A stretch of 64,000 nucleotides of DNA from Haloflavibacter putidus. GTDB taxonomy: Bacteria; Bacteroidota; Bacteroidia; Flavobacteriales; Flavobacteriaceae. The position numbers and the translations under genes are program-made. The notes under the pieces were generated by a model. That model saw nothing but the letters and a program-made list of their open reading frames with translations, searched no databases and had not been told where the DNA came from. Location: positions 248,001 to 312,000 of the forward strand of contig NZ_VIAR01000002.1 of assembly GCF_006546625.1 (NCBI RefSeq), read 5' to 3'. Of this stretch, positions 50,993 to 58,602 are shown one piece after another (within the stretch, counting starts at the first letter, position 1; each line of letters begins with the position of its first letter).

Positions 50993-51858
50993 AATAAGGT
51001 TTTTGGTAATTTTAAATCTAAGTTTAAAGCTTCGTTTAATTTTTCCGTAAAGTAAGCGCTAAGCAAAGGAGATTCTTTTTCGACATTTTGGTGTACGAAA
51101 AAATATAAGTTTTTAAGACCTTCTTTTTCCCATTTTTTTATGCGCTCTATCCAATCGTCTAAACGCGAATAATCTGTTGGGTGGTTGGCACCATTATAAC
51201 GAATAAAAGCCGTTGGGGTAGTTAGCCGCATATGCAACAAATCTCGACGCCCGGCGCTATCTGTTATTATACTAGCAATATTATATTCTTGTAAAATATT
51301 GTTGAGCCGGTTACTTATTTCTTGATCTGTGTGCCAATCTGTATGGCGTAATTCTATGGCTAACGGAATTTGTTTTGGCCAGGCTTCAAAAAACAACGGT
51401 AAGCGGTCTATATGTTTTGGGTTGAAGTTTTCTGGCATTTGTAAAAAAACCATTCCTAATTTTTCCCTTAACGGAAGTAAATTAGCGGTAAAATCTGTTA
51501 CAAGATCGTCTGCATTTACCAAGCGTTTGGTATGACTTATTAAACGCGGTACTTTGGGGAAGAATTTAAAACCCTCTGCTGCTTTTTCGTACCAATTAAT
51601 AAATTGCTCTTCCGGAAACATTCGGTAAAAAGAAGCGTTGAGCTCTATGCTGTTAAATTGTGTGGAATAATAACTCAACTCGTCTCTGGTACCACGCGGA
51701 TAGAAATTTTTTAAATCTTTTCTGTTCCATTTTGCACAACCCACATAAACTTCTTGTAAGCCTTCTTTATGTTGCTCAAAAACCTGCTTGGTTTGCTGGT
51801 GATCTTTAGGTAGGTTAAAGTCTACATCTTCGGGGTTTTCTACTTTTCCAAATTTCAT
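50989..51858 (-). CDS. DUF72 protein (YecE family)
   Basis: The 289-residue TIM-barrel-like protein has family motifs: VYVGCAKWNRKDLKNFYPRG, FNSIELNASFYRMFPEEQF, LGMVFLQMPENF and IPLAIELRHTDW. The function is unknown, although some relatives occur with DNA repair genes. It starts 2 bp after PgpH and overlaps NUDIX by 4 bp, so all three share a transcript. One TTCCGTAAAG copy is at 51043. Confidence 0.92.
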   Translation of the reverse strand: MKFGKVENPEDVDFNLPKDHQQTKQVFEQHKEGLQEVYVGCAKWNRKDLKNFYPRGTRDELSYYSTQFNSIELNASFYRMFPEEQFINWYEKAAEGFKFFPKVPRLISHTKRLVNADDLVTDFTANLLPLREKLGMVFLQMPENFNPKHIDRLPLFFEAWPKQIPLAIELRHTDWHTDQEISNRLNNILQEYNIASIITDSAGRRDLLHMRLTTPTAFIRYNGANHPTDYSRLDDWIERIKKWEKEGLKNLYFFVHQNVEKESPLLSAYFTEKLNEALNLDLKLPKTLL

Positions 51859-51860
51859 AA

Positions 51861-53918
51861 TTACTCGGGATATTCAATTCGTAAATGGTAAATATTCTTC
51901 AACTTTCGTTTTAAAACCTTTTTAATTACTTGTATTTCCTTAAAGGTAATATCGGCGTTTAAAAATTGCCCCTCCTCCATTTGTTTGTTGATTATTTTTT
52001 CTACAAACTCGTCTATAATTTGGGCATTGGGTTCTTTTAAACTTTTGCTGGCCGCCTCTACACTATCGCTCATCATTAAAATAGCGGTTTCCTGACTAAA
52101 GGGTTCGGGACCGGGATATTGAAACCTACTTTTGTCTACTTCTTTTCCGGTTTCTTCTGCTATTTCTTGTTGTTTTTTATAAAAATAATAAACAATACTG
52201 GTTCCATGATGGGTTCTAATAAAATCTATAATCCTGTCGGGAAGATTGTTCTTTTTGGCTATTTCTATTCCGTGAATAACGTGGTTGATAATAATTTCTG
52301 CGCTTTCTCGCGGTTCTAATTCGTCATGCGGATTTACAGAAGTGGTTTGATTTTCCGTAAAGTAAGTAGGATTAGACATTTTGCCAATATCGTGGTACAA
52401 AGCTCCAACCCTTACCAACATAGCATTTGCACCAATTTCGTTGGCGGCGGCTTCGGCAAGATTGGCTACGTTTAAACTATGGTGAAAAGTACCCGGAGCC
52501 GTATTGGATAACTCTTTTAGCAATTTATTATTAGTGTCTGAAAGTTCTAAAAGTGACATATCTGAAACCAAACCAAAAACTTTTTCATAGGCGTAGATAA
52601 GCGGTTGCACGAATAACAAAGCCACACCACCTAGTAGAAACATTATAAAGGTTTCGTAGTTAATATCATTCATATTACCTTCTTGAATAATGGTAAAAGA
52701 GAAATAGGCAAAAATGTAAACAGCCGTTATTTGTCCTACAGAAATAAATAAATTAGCACGTTTGTAAAGTTCAGAAATCGTTAAGATAGTAACAATACCG
52801 GCTATGATTTGCAAAAACATATATTCGTAACTATTAGGCACAATAAAACCTAAGATAAGTACTGTAATGACGTGCGTAAATAAGCCTAAACGTGAGTCAA
52901 AAAAAGCTTTTAAGGTTAGCGGTAAAATACATAATGGTACTACATATACATAACTTACATTTAGGCGCATAACCGCGGTGGTGAGTAAAACCGCTAATAA
53001 AACATTAAAAAACACAAAAGTAACTTTGGTATTATTATCAAATATAAGCGGACGGTATTGTTTGATAAACAAAAACAACATTAGCAAGGCTAAGGAAACC
53101 AGTAAAACATAACCAACTACCACTACATAATAGCTGTTAGCCGTCCATACTTTAGACTCGTATTCAGATTTAAGAGATTTTAAAATACTCAGTTTATTGC
53201 CTTCTACAACTTCTCCTTTTGCTATTATTTTGGTACCCTGACTAACGCTGCCGCGCGTATAGGAAATTGCATCTAATTTAGATTGTAAATCTTTTTGCGT
53301 TAGGGCTTCATTAAGTTTTACATTGGGTTCTATAATCTCAAAAAACAATTCTTTTATAGAACGCTCAAAATCTTTTAACTTAGCTTCTTCTACTCTATTT
53401 TCTATAAAGTCTCCTAACTCGTCTTGTTTTATAATGTTCTTGTAAACTACTTCTTCTACCTCGTTTCCCTTTTTAAGGTAAACATAACGGTCTTCGTCAA
53501 ACGGATTGATCTCTAACAGAACGCCGTTCTTATAAATATCTTCTAACATAATATCTATAAAACCGATAATTGCCTTATTGTTTTTTTGTAAAATACTGTC
53601 GTTAAAAACCGCACGAATTTGAGAAGATAAACCCTTTTCTATACTTTGCGGAATACTTTTATTATAATTATAATAAGGCGTATGGCTTTTTCTTATTTCG
53701 CTCTTTTCTTCCTCTATTTCTTCTTTAGATTTTAGAATGGCAAAATCAAAAGGCGCATAAAGATTTTCATACTGCCAGGGTTTTCCTTTAGAAATATCGT
53801 ACTTAAATTTACTTCCTTTAGGAAACATATAAACAATAACCACCGTGGTTAAAATATATAACAACACTTTGTATATAAGTGCTTGGTTTTTGTAAATCTC
53901 GTTGATAAACTTATTCAT
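51861..53918 (-). CDS. pgpH: 7TM-HD phosphodiesterase, PgpH type
   Basis: The 685-residue membrane protein has one N-terminal helix (about 17-34), an extracytoplasmic domain (about 40-265), seven further helices (about 270-450) and a C-terminal HD domain with LYHDIGKMSNPTYF near residue 509 (His-Asp) and FIRTHHGTSIVYYFY. This is the PgpH/7TMR-HD layout; PgpH hydrolyses cyclic di-AMP in Listeria and relatives. Specificity here is inferred from architecture. It leads a three-gene operon. One TTCCGTAAAG copy is at 52353. Confidence 0.92.
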   Translation of the reverse strand: MNKFINEIYKNQALIYKVLLYILTTVVIVYMFPKGSKFKYDISKGKPWQYENLYAPFDFAILKSKEEIEEEKSEIRKSHTPYYNYNKSIPQSIEKGLSSQIRAVFNDSILQKNNKAIIGFIDIMLEDIYKNGVLLEINPFDEDRYVYLKKGNEVEEVVYKNIIKQDELGDFIENRVEEAKLKDFERSIKELFFEIIEPNVKLNEALTQKDLQSKLDAISYTRGSVSQGTKIIAKGEVVEGNKLSILKSLKSEYESKVWTANSYYVVVVGYVLLVSLALLMLFLFIKQYRPLIFDNNTKVTFVFFNVLLAVLLTTAVMRLNVSYVYVVPLCILPLTLKAFFDSRLGLFTHVITVLILGFIVPNSYEYMFLQIIAGIVTILTISELYKRANLFISVGQITAVYIFAYFSFTIIQEGNMNDINYETFIMFLLGGVALLFVQPLIYAYEKVFGLVSDMSLLELSDTNNKLLKELSNTAPGTFHHSLNVANLAEAAANEIGANAMLVRVGALYHDIGKMSNPTYFTENQTTSVNPHDELEPRESAEIIINHVIHGIEIAKKNNLPDRIIDFIRTHHGTSIVYYFYKKQQEIAEETGKEVDKSRFQYPGPEPFSQETAILMMSDSVEAASKSLKEPNAQIIDEFVEKIINKQMEEGQFLNADITFKEIQVIKKVLKRKLKNIYHLRIEYPE

Positions 53919-54032
53919 ATATAAAACTTGACTATCTCAAATGTACTAAAAAATATAAGTATTTATAGGTAGGTTCGTATGTTCTTTATAATTTGATTAA
54001 ATTCGCAAAACTAGTAACTAAAATTTTGTACA

Positions 54033-55211
54033 ATGAGTAAAGAAGTTGTAATTGTAAGCGCTGCAAGAACTCCTATAGGGAGCTTTTTAGGAAGTTTATC
54101 TTCTATAGCTGCCCCAAAATTAGGAGCCATTGCCATAAAAGGCGCTTTAGATAAAATAAACCTACAAGCAAATCAAGTTCAAGAAGTATTAATGGGTAAC
54201 GTGGTGCAAGCCGGCGTTGGGCAAGCTCCCGCACGCCAGGCCGCATTAGAAGCCGGTATTCCGGAAAGCGTACCTTGTACTACTATTAATAAAGTTTGCG
54301 CCAGCGGGATGAAAGCCGTAATGCAAGGCGCGCAAGCCATTGCTTTAGGAGATGCAAATATTATTGTAGCGGGCGGAATGGAAAATATGAGTATGATACC
54401 GCATTACGTGCAGATGCGCAATGGCAAAAAATTTGGTCCGGCAACTATGGAAGATGGTTTGCAAAAAGACGGCTTGGTAGATGCCTACGACAATAATGCT
54501 ATGGGAGTTTGTGCAGACTTATGCGCAAAAGAATATGAATTTTCTAGAGAAGACCAAGACGAGTTTGCTTTAGAATCGTATAAACGCTCTAAAGAAGCTT
54601 GGGAAAAAGGTAATTTTAAAGACGAAGTTGTTCCTGTAGAAGTACCACAACGAAGAGGAGAACCAAAAATCTTTGCGGAAGACGAAGAATACAAAAACAT
54701 TAAAATGGAAAAAGTAGGTTCTTTACGCCCCGCATTTAGTAAAGAAGGTACTGTAACTGCAGCCAATGCCTCTACCATTAATGATGGCGCCGGCGCGGTA
54801 GTTTTAATGAGCAAAGAAAAAGCAGAAGAATTAGGGCTTAAACCTTTGGCAACCATAAAATCTTATGCAGATGCTGCACAAGAACCAAAATGGTTTACCA
54901 CGGCTCCTTCTAAAGCTTTGCCAAAAGCTATAAATAAAGCAGGAATAAGCTTAGATGACGTAGATTATTTTGAGTTTAATGAAGCCTTTTCTGTTGTTGG
55001 TTTGGCAAATATTAAAATCTTAGGTTTAGACGATAAAAAAGTAAACGTAAACGGCGGCGCTGTTTCTTTAGGTCACCCATTGGGTTGCTCTGGCGTACGC
55101 ATTTTAATTACTTTAATGAATGTCTTAAAACAAAACAACGCCAAAGTTGGTGCTGCAGCTATTTGTAATGGCGGTGGCGGCGCATCTGCAATGGTTATAG
55201 AAAGAAGCTAA
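54033..55211 (+). CDS. Acetyl-CoA C-acetyltransferase (thiolase)
   Basis: The 392-residue thiolase has the acyl-accepting Cys89 in INKVCASGM, His348 in LGHPLGCSGVR and the proton-donor Cys378 in AICNGGGGASAM, all in the right order. It condenses or splits acetoacetyl-CoA; the biosynthetic versus degradative direction is not clear. It is followed by an NlpC/P60 gene with a 19-bp gap, an arrangement I recall from other Flavobacteriaceae. Confidence 0.95.
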   Translation: MSKEVVIVSAARTPIGSFLGSLSSIAAPKLGAIAIKGALDKINLQANQVQEVLMGNVVQAGVGQAPARQAALEAGIPESVPCTTINKVCASGMKAVMQGAQAIALGDANIIVAGGMENMSMIPHYVQMRNGKKFGPATMEDGLQKDGLVDAYDNNAMGVCADLCAKEYEFSREDQDEFALESYKRSKEAWEKGNFKDEVVPVEVPQRRGEPKIFAEDEEYKNIKMEKVGSLRPAFSKEGTVTAANASTINDGAGAVVLMSKEKAEELGLKPLATIKSYADAAQEPKWFTTAPSKALPKAINKAGISLDDVDYFEFNEAFSVVGLANIKILGLDDKKVNVNGGAVSLGHPLGCSGVRILITLMNVLKQNNAKVGAAAICNGGGGASAMVIERS

Positions 55212-55230
55212 TTTTATTTTTTGGATATAA

Positions 55231-55983
55231 ATGCAATACGGAATTTGTAACCTCAATATTGTGCCGGTTCGATTAGAAGCCGCAGACGCAAGCGAAATGG
55301 TAACCCAACTTTTATATGGTGATCATTTTAAAGTTTTGGAAAAACGAAAAAATTGGAGCAAAATCCGTATTGCTTTTGATGCTTACGAAGGTTGGATAGA
55401 CAACAAGCAATATCTAGATATAGAAGAAAACACCTATCAACAACTGCAAGAACAACCCGGCAATTATGTGTCTGATTTGGTAGAGTTTGCCATAAGCAAC
55501 ACGAACTCGCTTTTACCGGTTTGCTTGGGTGCAAATATAGCTGCTGCAAAATTATTAGAAAACAATTACGATGGCCGAAGTCTTACCGGTGTAAAAAACA
55601 GGACGAGTATTTTAGAAACCGCTATGCTCTATATGAATGCACCTTACCTTTGGGGCGGAAAATCTCCTTTTGGAATAGATTGCAGCGGACTAACACAAAT
55701 GGTTTATAAATTAAACGGCTATTCTTTATTCAGAGACGCTTCGCAACAAGCTAAACAAGGAGAAGCACTTAGTTTTATTGAAGAAAGTGCCGCCGGAGAT
55801 TTGGCTTTTTTTGATAATAATGAAGGAGAAATTATTCACGTAGGTATTATTATGCCCGATAATTATATTGTACACGCCCACGGCAAAGTACGAATAGACA
55901 GACTGGACCACAGCGGTATTTTTAATAGCGATACCAAACGCTATACCCATAATTTACGCGTTATCAAAAAAATTATAGATTAG
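55231..55983 (+). CDS. NlpC/P60 (C40) cell-wall peptidase with SH3-like domain
   Basis: The 250-residue protein has an N-terminal bacterial SH3-like part (about 1-70; VPVRLEAADASEMVTQLLYG) and a C40 domain with Cys151 in FGIDCSGLTQMVYKL, His203 in IIHVGIIM and HAHGK near 215. It cuts peptide stems of peptidoglycan. No signal peptide is visible at the assigned start, which is common in family members that act on recycled or imported muropeptides, or it may use an unusual export route. It follows the thiolase gene closely. Confidence 0.9.
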   Translation: MQYGICNLNIVPVRLEAADASEMVTQLLYGDHFKVLEKRKNWSKIRIAFDAYEGWIDNKQYLDIEENTYQQLQEQPGNYVSDLVEFAISNTNSLLPVCLGANIAAAKLLENNYDGRSLTGVKNRTSILETAMLYMNAPYLWGGKSPFGIDCSGLTQMVYKLNGYSLFRDASQQAKQGEALSFIEESAAGDLAFFDNNEGEIIHVGIIMPDNYIVHAHGKVRIDRLDHSGIFNSDTKRYTHNLRVIKKIID

Positions 55984-56094
55984 TAGTTATACGATTTCTT
56001 AGTTTTTTCTTTACCGAAAACATTTGTTAAAGAAAACAAAATACATCTTTAGAAATAACGGGCTTTGCCTAACTTTCTATTTTAAAGATTTATT

Positions 56095-56250
56095 ATGGAA
56101 CCTAAAGACACGAATGAGAAGCAACCGGTAGGCGATAAAAAAACGCGCGAGAAATTTCAACAAGACACTAATGAAGATAATCAGTATGTGGAAAATCCGC
56201 CTGAAAAAAATCTTTGGGAGAAATTTGTAGATTTTTTGGCCGGTAAGTAA
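56095..56250 (+). CDS. Small charged protein (51 aa)
   Basis: ATG at 56095 opens a polar frame (MEPKDTNEKQPVGDKKTREK) that closes with an amphipathic C-terminal segment NLWEKFVDFLAGK. The composition is disordered with a single short helix. No family is recognised. It is flanked by the NlpC/P60 gene and a minus-strand membrane gene, leaving little non-coding space. Confidence 0.5.
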   Translation: MEPKDTNEKQPVGDKKTREKFQQDTNEDNQYVENPPEKNLWEKFVDFLAGK

Positions 56251-56262
56251 AAGAATTGCAAC

Positions 56263-56439
56263 CTATTTCTTCGCTTTTAGTTTATTCCGTAAAGAAATAA
56301 TACATAAAATACCACCAAGTAAAACCGCAGAGTAAGCTTTATAATTATTCTCTACACTAAAGTTGTCAAAGTCTAAATAGGTAATACCAAAGGCTAAGAA
56401 CAAGATGCCAAAAAAAGCTATAGGCTTATCGCTTTTCAT
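56263..56439 (-). CDS. Small two-pass membrane protein (58 aa)
   Basis: ATG at 56437-56439 opens a 58-codon frame with two hydrophobic segments: IAFFGILFLAFGITYL (about 7-22) and YSAVLLGGILCIISL (about 36-50), then a basic tail RNKLKAKK. No family is recognised. One TTCCGTAAAG copy (56285-56294) falls inside it, read in the sense direction. It lies 24 bp downstream of the PH-domain gene and could be co-transcribed. Confidence 0.6.
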   Translation of the reverse strand: MKSDKPIAFFGILFLAFGITYLDFDNFSVENNYKAYSAVLLGGILCIISLRNKLKAKK

Positions 56440-56463
56440 TTTTTTTATTTTAAAAAGTACCAG

Positions 56464-56844
56464 TTAATTTAATATTTTATCGGCTAGGAATTTTTGCACC
56501 GCGTAAACATCTATGCTTTTATTAAATTTCTTACTCACAGAAGGATTAGCTTCGCTGGAAACCCAAATTTTCAATTCTGCATCCAAATCAAATGTGCCGG
56601 CGGTTTCTAAAGAAAACCTAGAAATGCTTTTATAAGGCAAACTTTTATATTCTTGCTTACTGCCGGTAAAACCTTGTACGTCTATTAAAATTAATCGTTT
56701 ATCCGTAAAGATAAACGTGTCGCGTAAAAGTTTAAAACCTACTTCAATAACTTCTCCGCTAACTAAAAGCTTTGCATATTTTTCAGTTAGTTTTTCGGAA
56801 GAAACTTCTCCTGCATTGCCCATTAATTTATTGAGTATTCCCAT
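56464..56844 (-). CDS. Bacterial PH-domain protein (bPH_1)
   Basis: From the ATG at 56844 this is a 126-residue single PH-like domain: EKYAKLLVSGEVIEVGFKLL, DTFIFTDKRLILIDVQGFTG and SLPYKSISRFSLETAGTFDL match the bPH_1 family (Bacillus YvlC/YdjB-like proteins). No membrane segment is present. The function of bacterial PH domains is unknown; a lipid or protein-binding role is inferred. I chose the shorter start because it places the MGILNKLMG N-terminus usual in the family. Confidence 0.85.
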   Translation of the reverse strand: MGILNKLMGNAGEVSSEKLTEKYAKLLVSGEVIEVGFKLLRDTFIFTDKRLILIDVQGFTGSKQEYKSLPYKSISRFSLETAGTFDLDAELKIWVSSEANPSVSKKFNKSIDVYAVQKFLADKILN

Positions 56845-56941
56845 TTTTAGTACTGTTTTATTAAGCACAAGATACTTTTTTATTTATAAATTATTTCTCT
56901 TACCTATAAAAAACACCAAATATTTCAAATTATAAGCAATT

Positions 56942-57262
56942 TTATAAGATTTTACCTTTCCCTAAAATATCGCCAAAATCATGGTAAAGAGGTTTAAATT
57001 GTAAAAAACTGTTGATATAGCTTTTACCAAAACTCCCTACTTTAAAAGCTTTTATTTCTCCAGCTTTAAGCTCTAACTTTAATTTTTGTGATTGTAAAAA
57101 ATAGCCGCCCTTTGCCTCTATTATGTAATTACCTGGTGGTAGTTGCCATCGTTTGCTGCTGTTGTTCGCAATACTGCCAACACGTTTATTGTTTATAAAA
57201 ATATGAAAATCAAAAAACGCATTTATAATTTCGTTTTCGCGCTTAATTACTAAACCTCCCAT
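56942..57262 (-). CDS. Hypothetical PEGA-like beta-domain protein (106 aa)
   Basis: The protein is a small all-beta domain: FDFHIFINNKRVGSIANNSS, then KRWQLPPGNYIIEAKGGYFL and LKLELKAGEIKAFKVGSFGK. The pattern resembles PEGA-type domains, which often follow a signal or sit on surface proteins. No signal peptide is visible, so it is probably cytosolic. Function unknown. Confidence 0.6.
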   Translation of the reverse strand: MGGLVIKRENEIINAFFDFHIFINNKRVGSIANNSSKRWQLPPGNYIIEAKGGYFLQSQKLKLELKAGEIKAFKVGSFGKSYINSFLQFKPLYHDFGDILGKGKIL

Positions 57263-57339
57263 TCTGTAAAATATAAAATTGGTAACTTACTTTTAAAATT
57301 ATTGATCTTTGCCAAATAATGATTTACAATTTCTTCAAT

Positions 57340-57533
57340 TTATTGCTTTTTACCAAGCTCTCTAAGTATCAAGTTCACTTCGTTAACCAAGGCAGTATTT
57401 AAACCAATCCGAAGCCTTGCTTATAATATTCTGCCTTAGTGCTATAAATTTTCTCATGTTGCTTGTTCTCCTGATAATATAGAATTTGTGGATTATCGTA
57501 AATAACCGTAACTACCTTTTTAAGAAAAGTCAT
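57340..57533 (-). pseudogene. Frameshifted short gene of unknown function
   Basis: From the ATG at 57531-57533 a frame reads MTFLKKVVTVIYDNPQILYY, ENKQHEKIYSTKAEYYKQGF, and stops at 57399. A -1 frame shift just before this stop opens a continuation GLNTALVNEVNLILRELGKK that ends at 57340-57342. Both parts look like genuine protein, so the simplest reading is one broken frame of about 65 residues. No family is recognised. The upstream limit is unclear because the frame also stays open, antisense to the next gene. Confidence 0.35.
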
Positions 57534-57633
57534 TGCCGCATAAAGATTGGTTCCTGTCACTACTTTAAAAACGCTAAGTTTAATCTTAGCAATTTTTTTA
57601 TATTTTGCAATTACTTGTTTCAGCGAAACTTTT

Positions 57634-57900
57634 ATGAAAAACGAACATGAGCGATACAACCTAGCCAATCAAAGAAAATTGGTTGGTGTTTTGCAAATTC
57701 TGGGTGCCCTAGGTGTTATAATAAGTTTCTTTTTTAGTCAACCTCTACTCTGTCTTTCCAGCGCCGGTCTCGAACTTTTAATGCTGGCAGGTTTTGTGGT
57801 GCGCTTAAAAATTAAAGACAGTTTTTTACAATCTTTACCATCCTTTTTTTATGCAGTGCTTAGTTTCTATGTTTGTTATGCCGCTTTAATCGATCTTTAG
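57634..57900 (+). CDS. Small membrane protein, three helices (88 aa)
   Basis: From the ATG at 57634 (MKNEHERYNLANQRKLVGVL) the protein has three hydrophobic segments (about residues 15-35, 38-55 and 65-85) separated by short polar loops. I recognise no family with confidence; the topology is loosely DoxX-like. I chose this start because an upstream in-frame start would add a hydrophobic segment overlapping the antisense frame. Confidence 0.6.
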   Translation: MKNEHERYNLANQRKLVGVLQILGALGVIISFFFSQPLLCLSSAGLELLMLAGFVVRLKIKDSFLQSLPSFFYAVLSFYVCYAALIDL

Positions 57901-58039
57901 TTAGATTTAATTGTCTATGTCTTAATAATTATATTGTTTTATAAGGTGTAAGATACTTTCACGATAAATTATAAGCAAGATGATTAGTATACTTTTTAAG
58001 CAAGCTTCGGAATATTTAAGCATTACCTAAAATATAAAA

Positions 58040-58403
58040 TTAGCCTACAATCTGTGGTAAAAATGCTATAGCTGCGCACATTATCAAGAATAGAAAAGCA
58101 GGAAAAGATTTATATAGCGGATCGCTTATTTTAATATGCATCGCAATAGATCCAAGCAGTAAAATTCCCAATCCAATAGCTGAAGGCATTACTAAAGCCG
58201 GAACCCAAATACCAATTATGAGCCCTATTGCCAACACACATTTTAGAAAGCCCACTAAATAGCACATCCATACCGGAAGTCCATAGACTTTAAATTCTTC
58301 AATAATAGTATCAGCGTTTCCTCCGCGCCATTTGGTTGGTTTTTTTTCTGAATTAACCAAAAAGCGCTACAATTACCTGCAAGCCAATAATTAAAATATC
58401 CAT
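58040..58403 (-). pseudogene. DoxX-like membrane protein, frameshifted near the start
   Basis: The main frame (58040 to about 58360) carries a DoxX-like four-helix region: PTKWRGGNADTIIEEFKVYG, then WMCYLVGFLKCVLAIGLIIG, AIGLGILLLGSIAMHIKISD. The family start helix is missing in this frame but is encoded just upstream in another frame from the ATG at 58401-58403 (MDILIIGLQVIVALFG), which stops at once. The two frames meet at a CTTTTTGG run near 58362. One extra or lost base would restore a normal gene. Confidence 0.65.
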
Positions 58404-58537
58404 ATCAATTTTGTTTAAGTTTTAATAAATTTAATCAAACAAAATAAGATTAGGTTTAATTTTATGTTAATTATAAAATCCTAATTAGTGGAATGTACAT
58501 TCCGTAAAGAATGGCGAACTGTGCAACCAATTGAATA

Positions 58538-58570
58538 AAATAAAGCCCACCGGATGAATGGACTTTATTT
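58538..58570 (-). terminator. Terminator after the YadA-repeat/S74 gene
   Basis: On the minus strand AAATAAAGTCC (58570-58560) pairs with GGGCTTTATTT (58548-58538) in an 11-bp stem with one G-U pair and an 11-base loop, followed by a T-rich tail. Confidence 0.75.
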
Positions 58571-58602
58571 TTTTACTTAGTAATAAACATAGATTAATAA
58601 AC

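Larger units (their letters stand above)
1492..58509. repeat. Dispersed 10-mer CTTTACGGAA / TTCCGTAAAG, 22 copies
   Basis: Exact CTTTACGGAA starts at 1492, 3894, 21658, 24042, 24922, 29085, 29635, 34384, 34905, 42212, 48207 and 50537. The complement TTCCGTAAAG starts at 10460, 15242, 21497, 21601, 40147, 43856, 51043, 52353, 56285 and 58500. The strand split is 12 to 10. Near matches are at 1587, 19926 and 56702. Copies lie both in genes and in gaps. Flanking bases are not shared beyond the 10-mer, so these are not copies of one longer mobile repeat. The span given simply runs from the first to the last copy. Confidence 0.85.

Noticed and set aside
57399-57668. An 89-residue minus-strand protein across this whole span
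   Set aside because: Its first half is antisense to a better-supported membrane protein and reads as unstructured; only the 3' part looks protein-like and is treated as a frameshifted gene.
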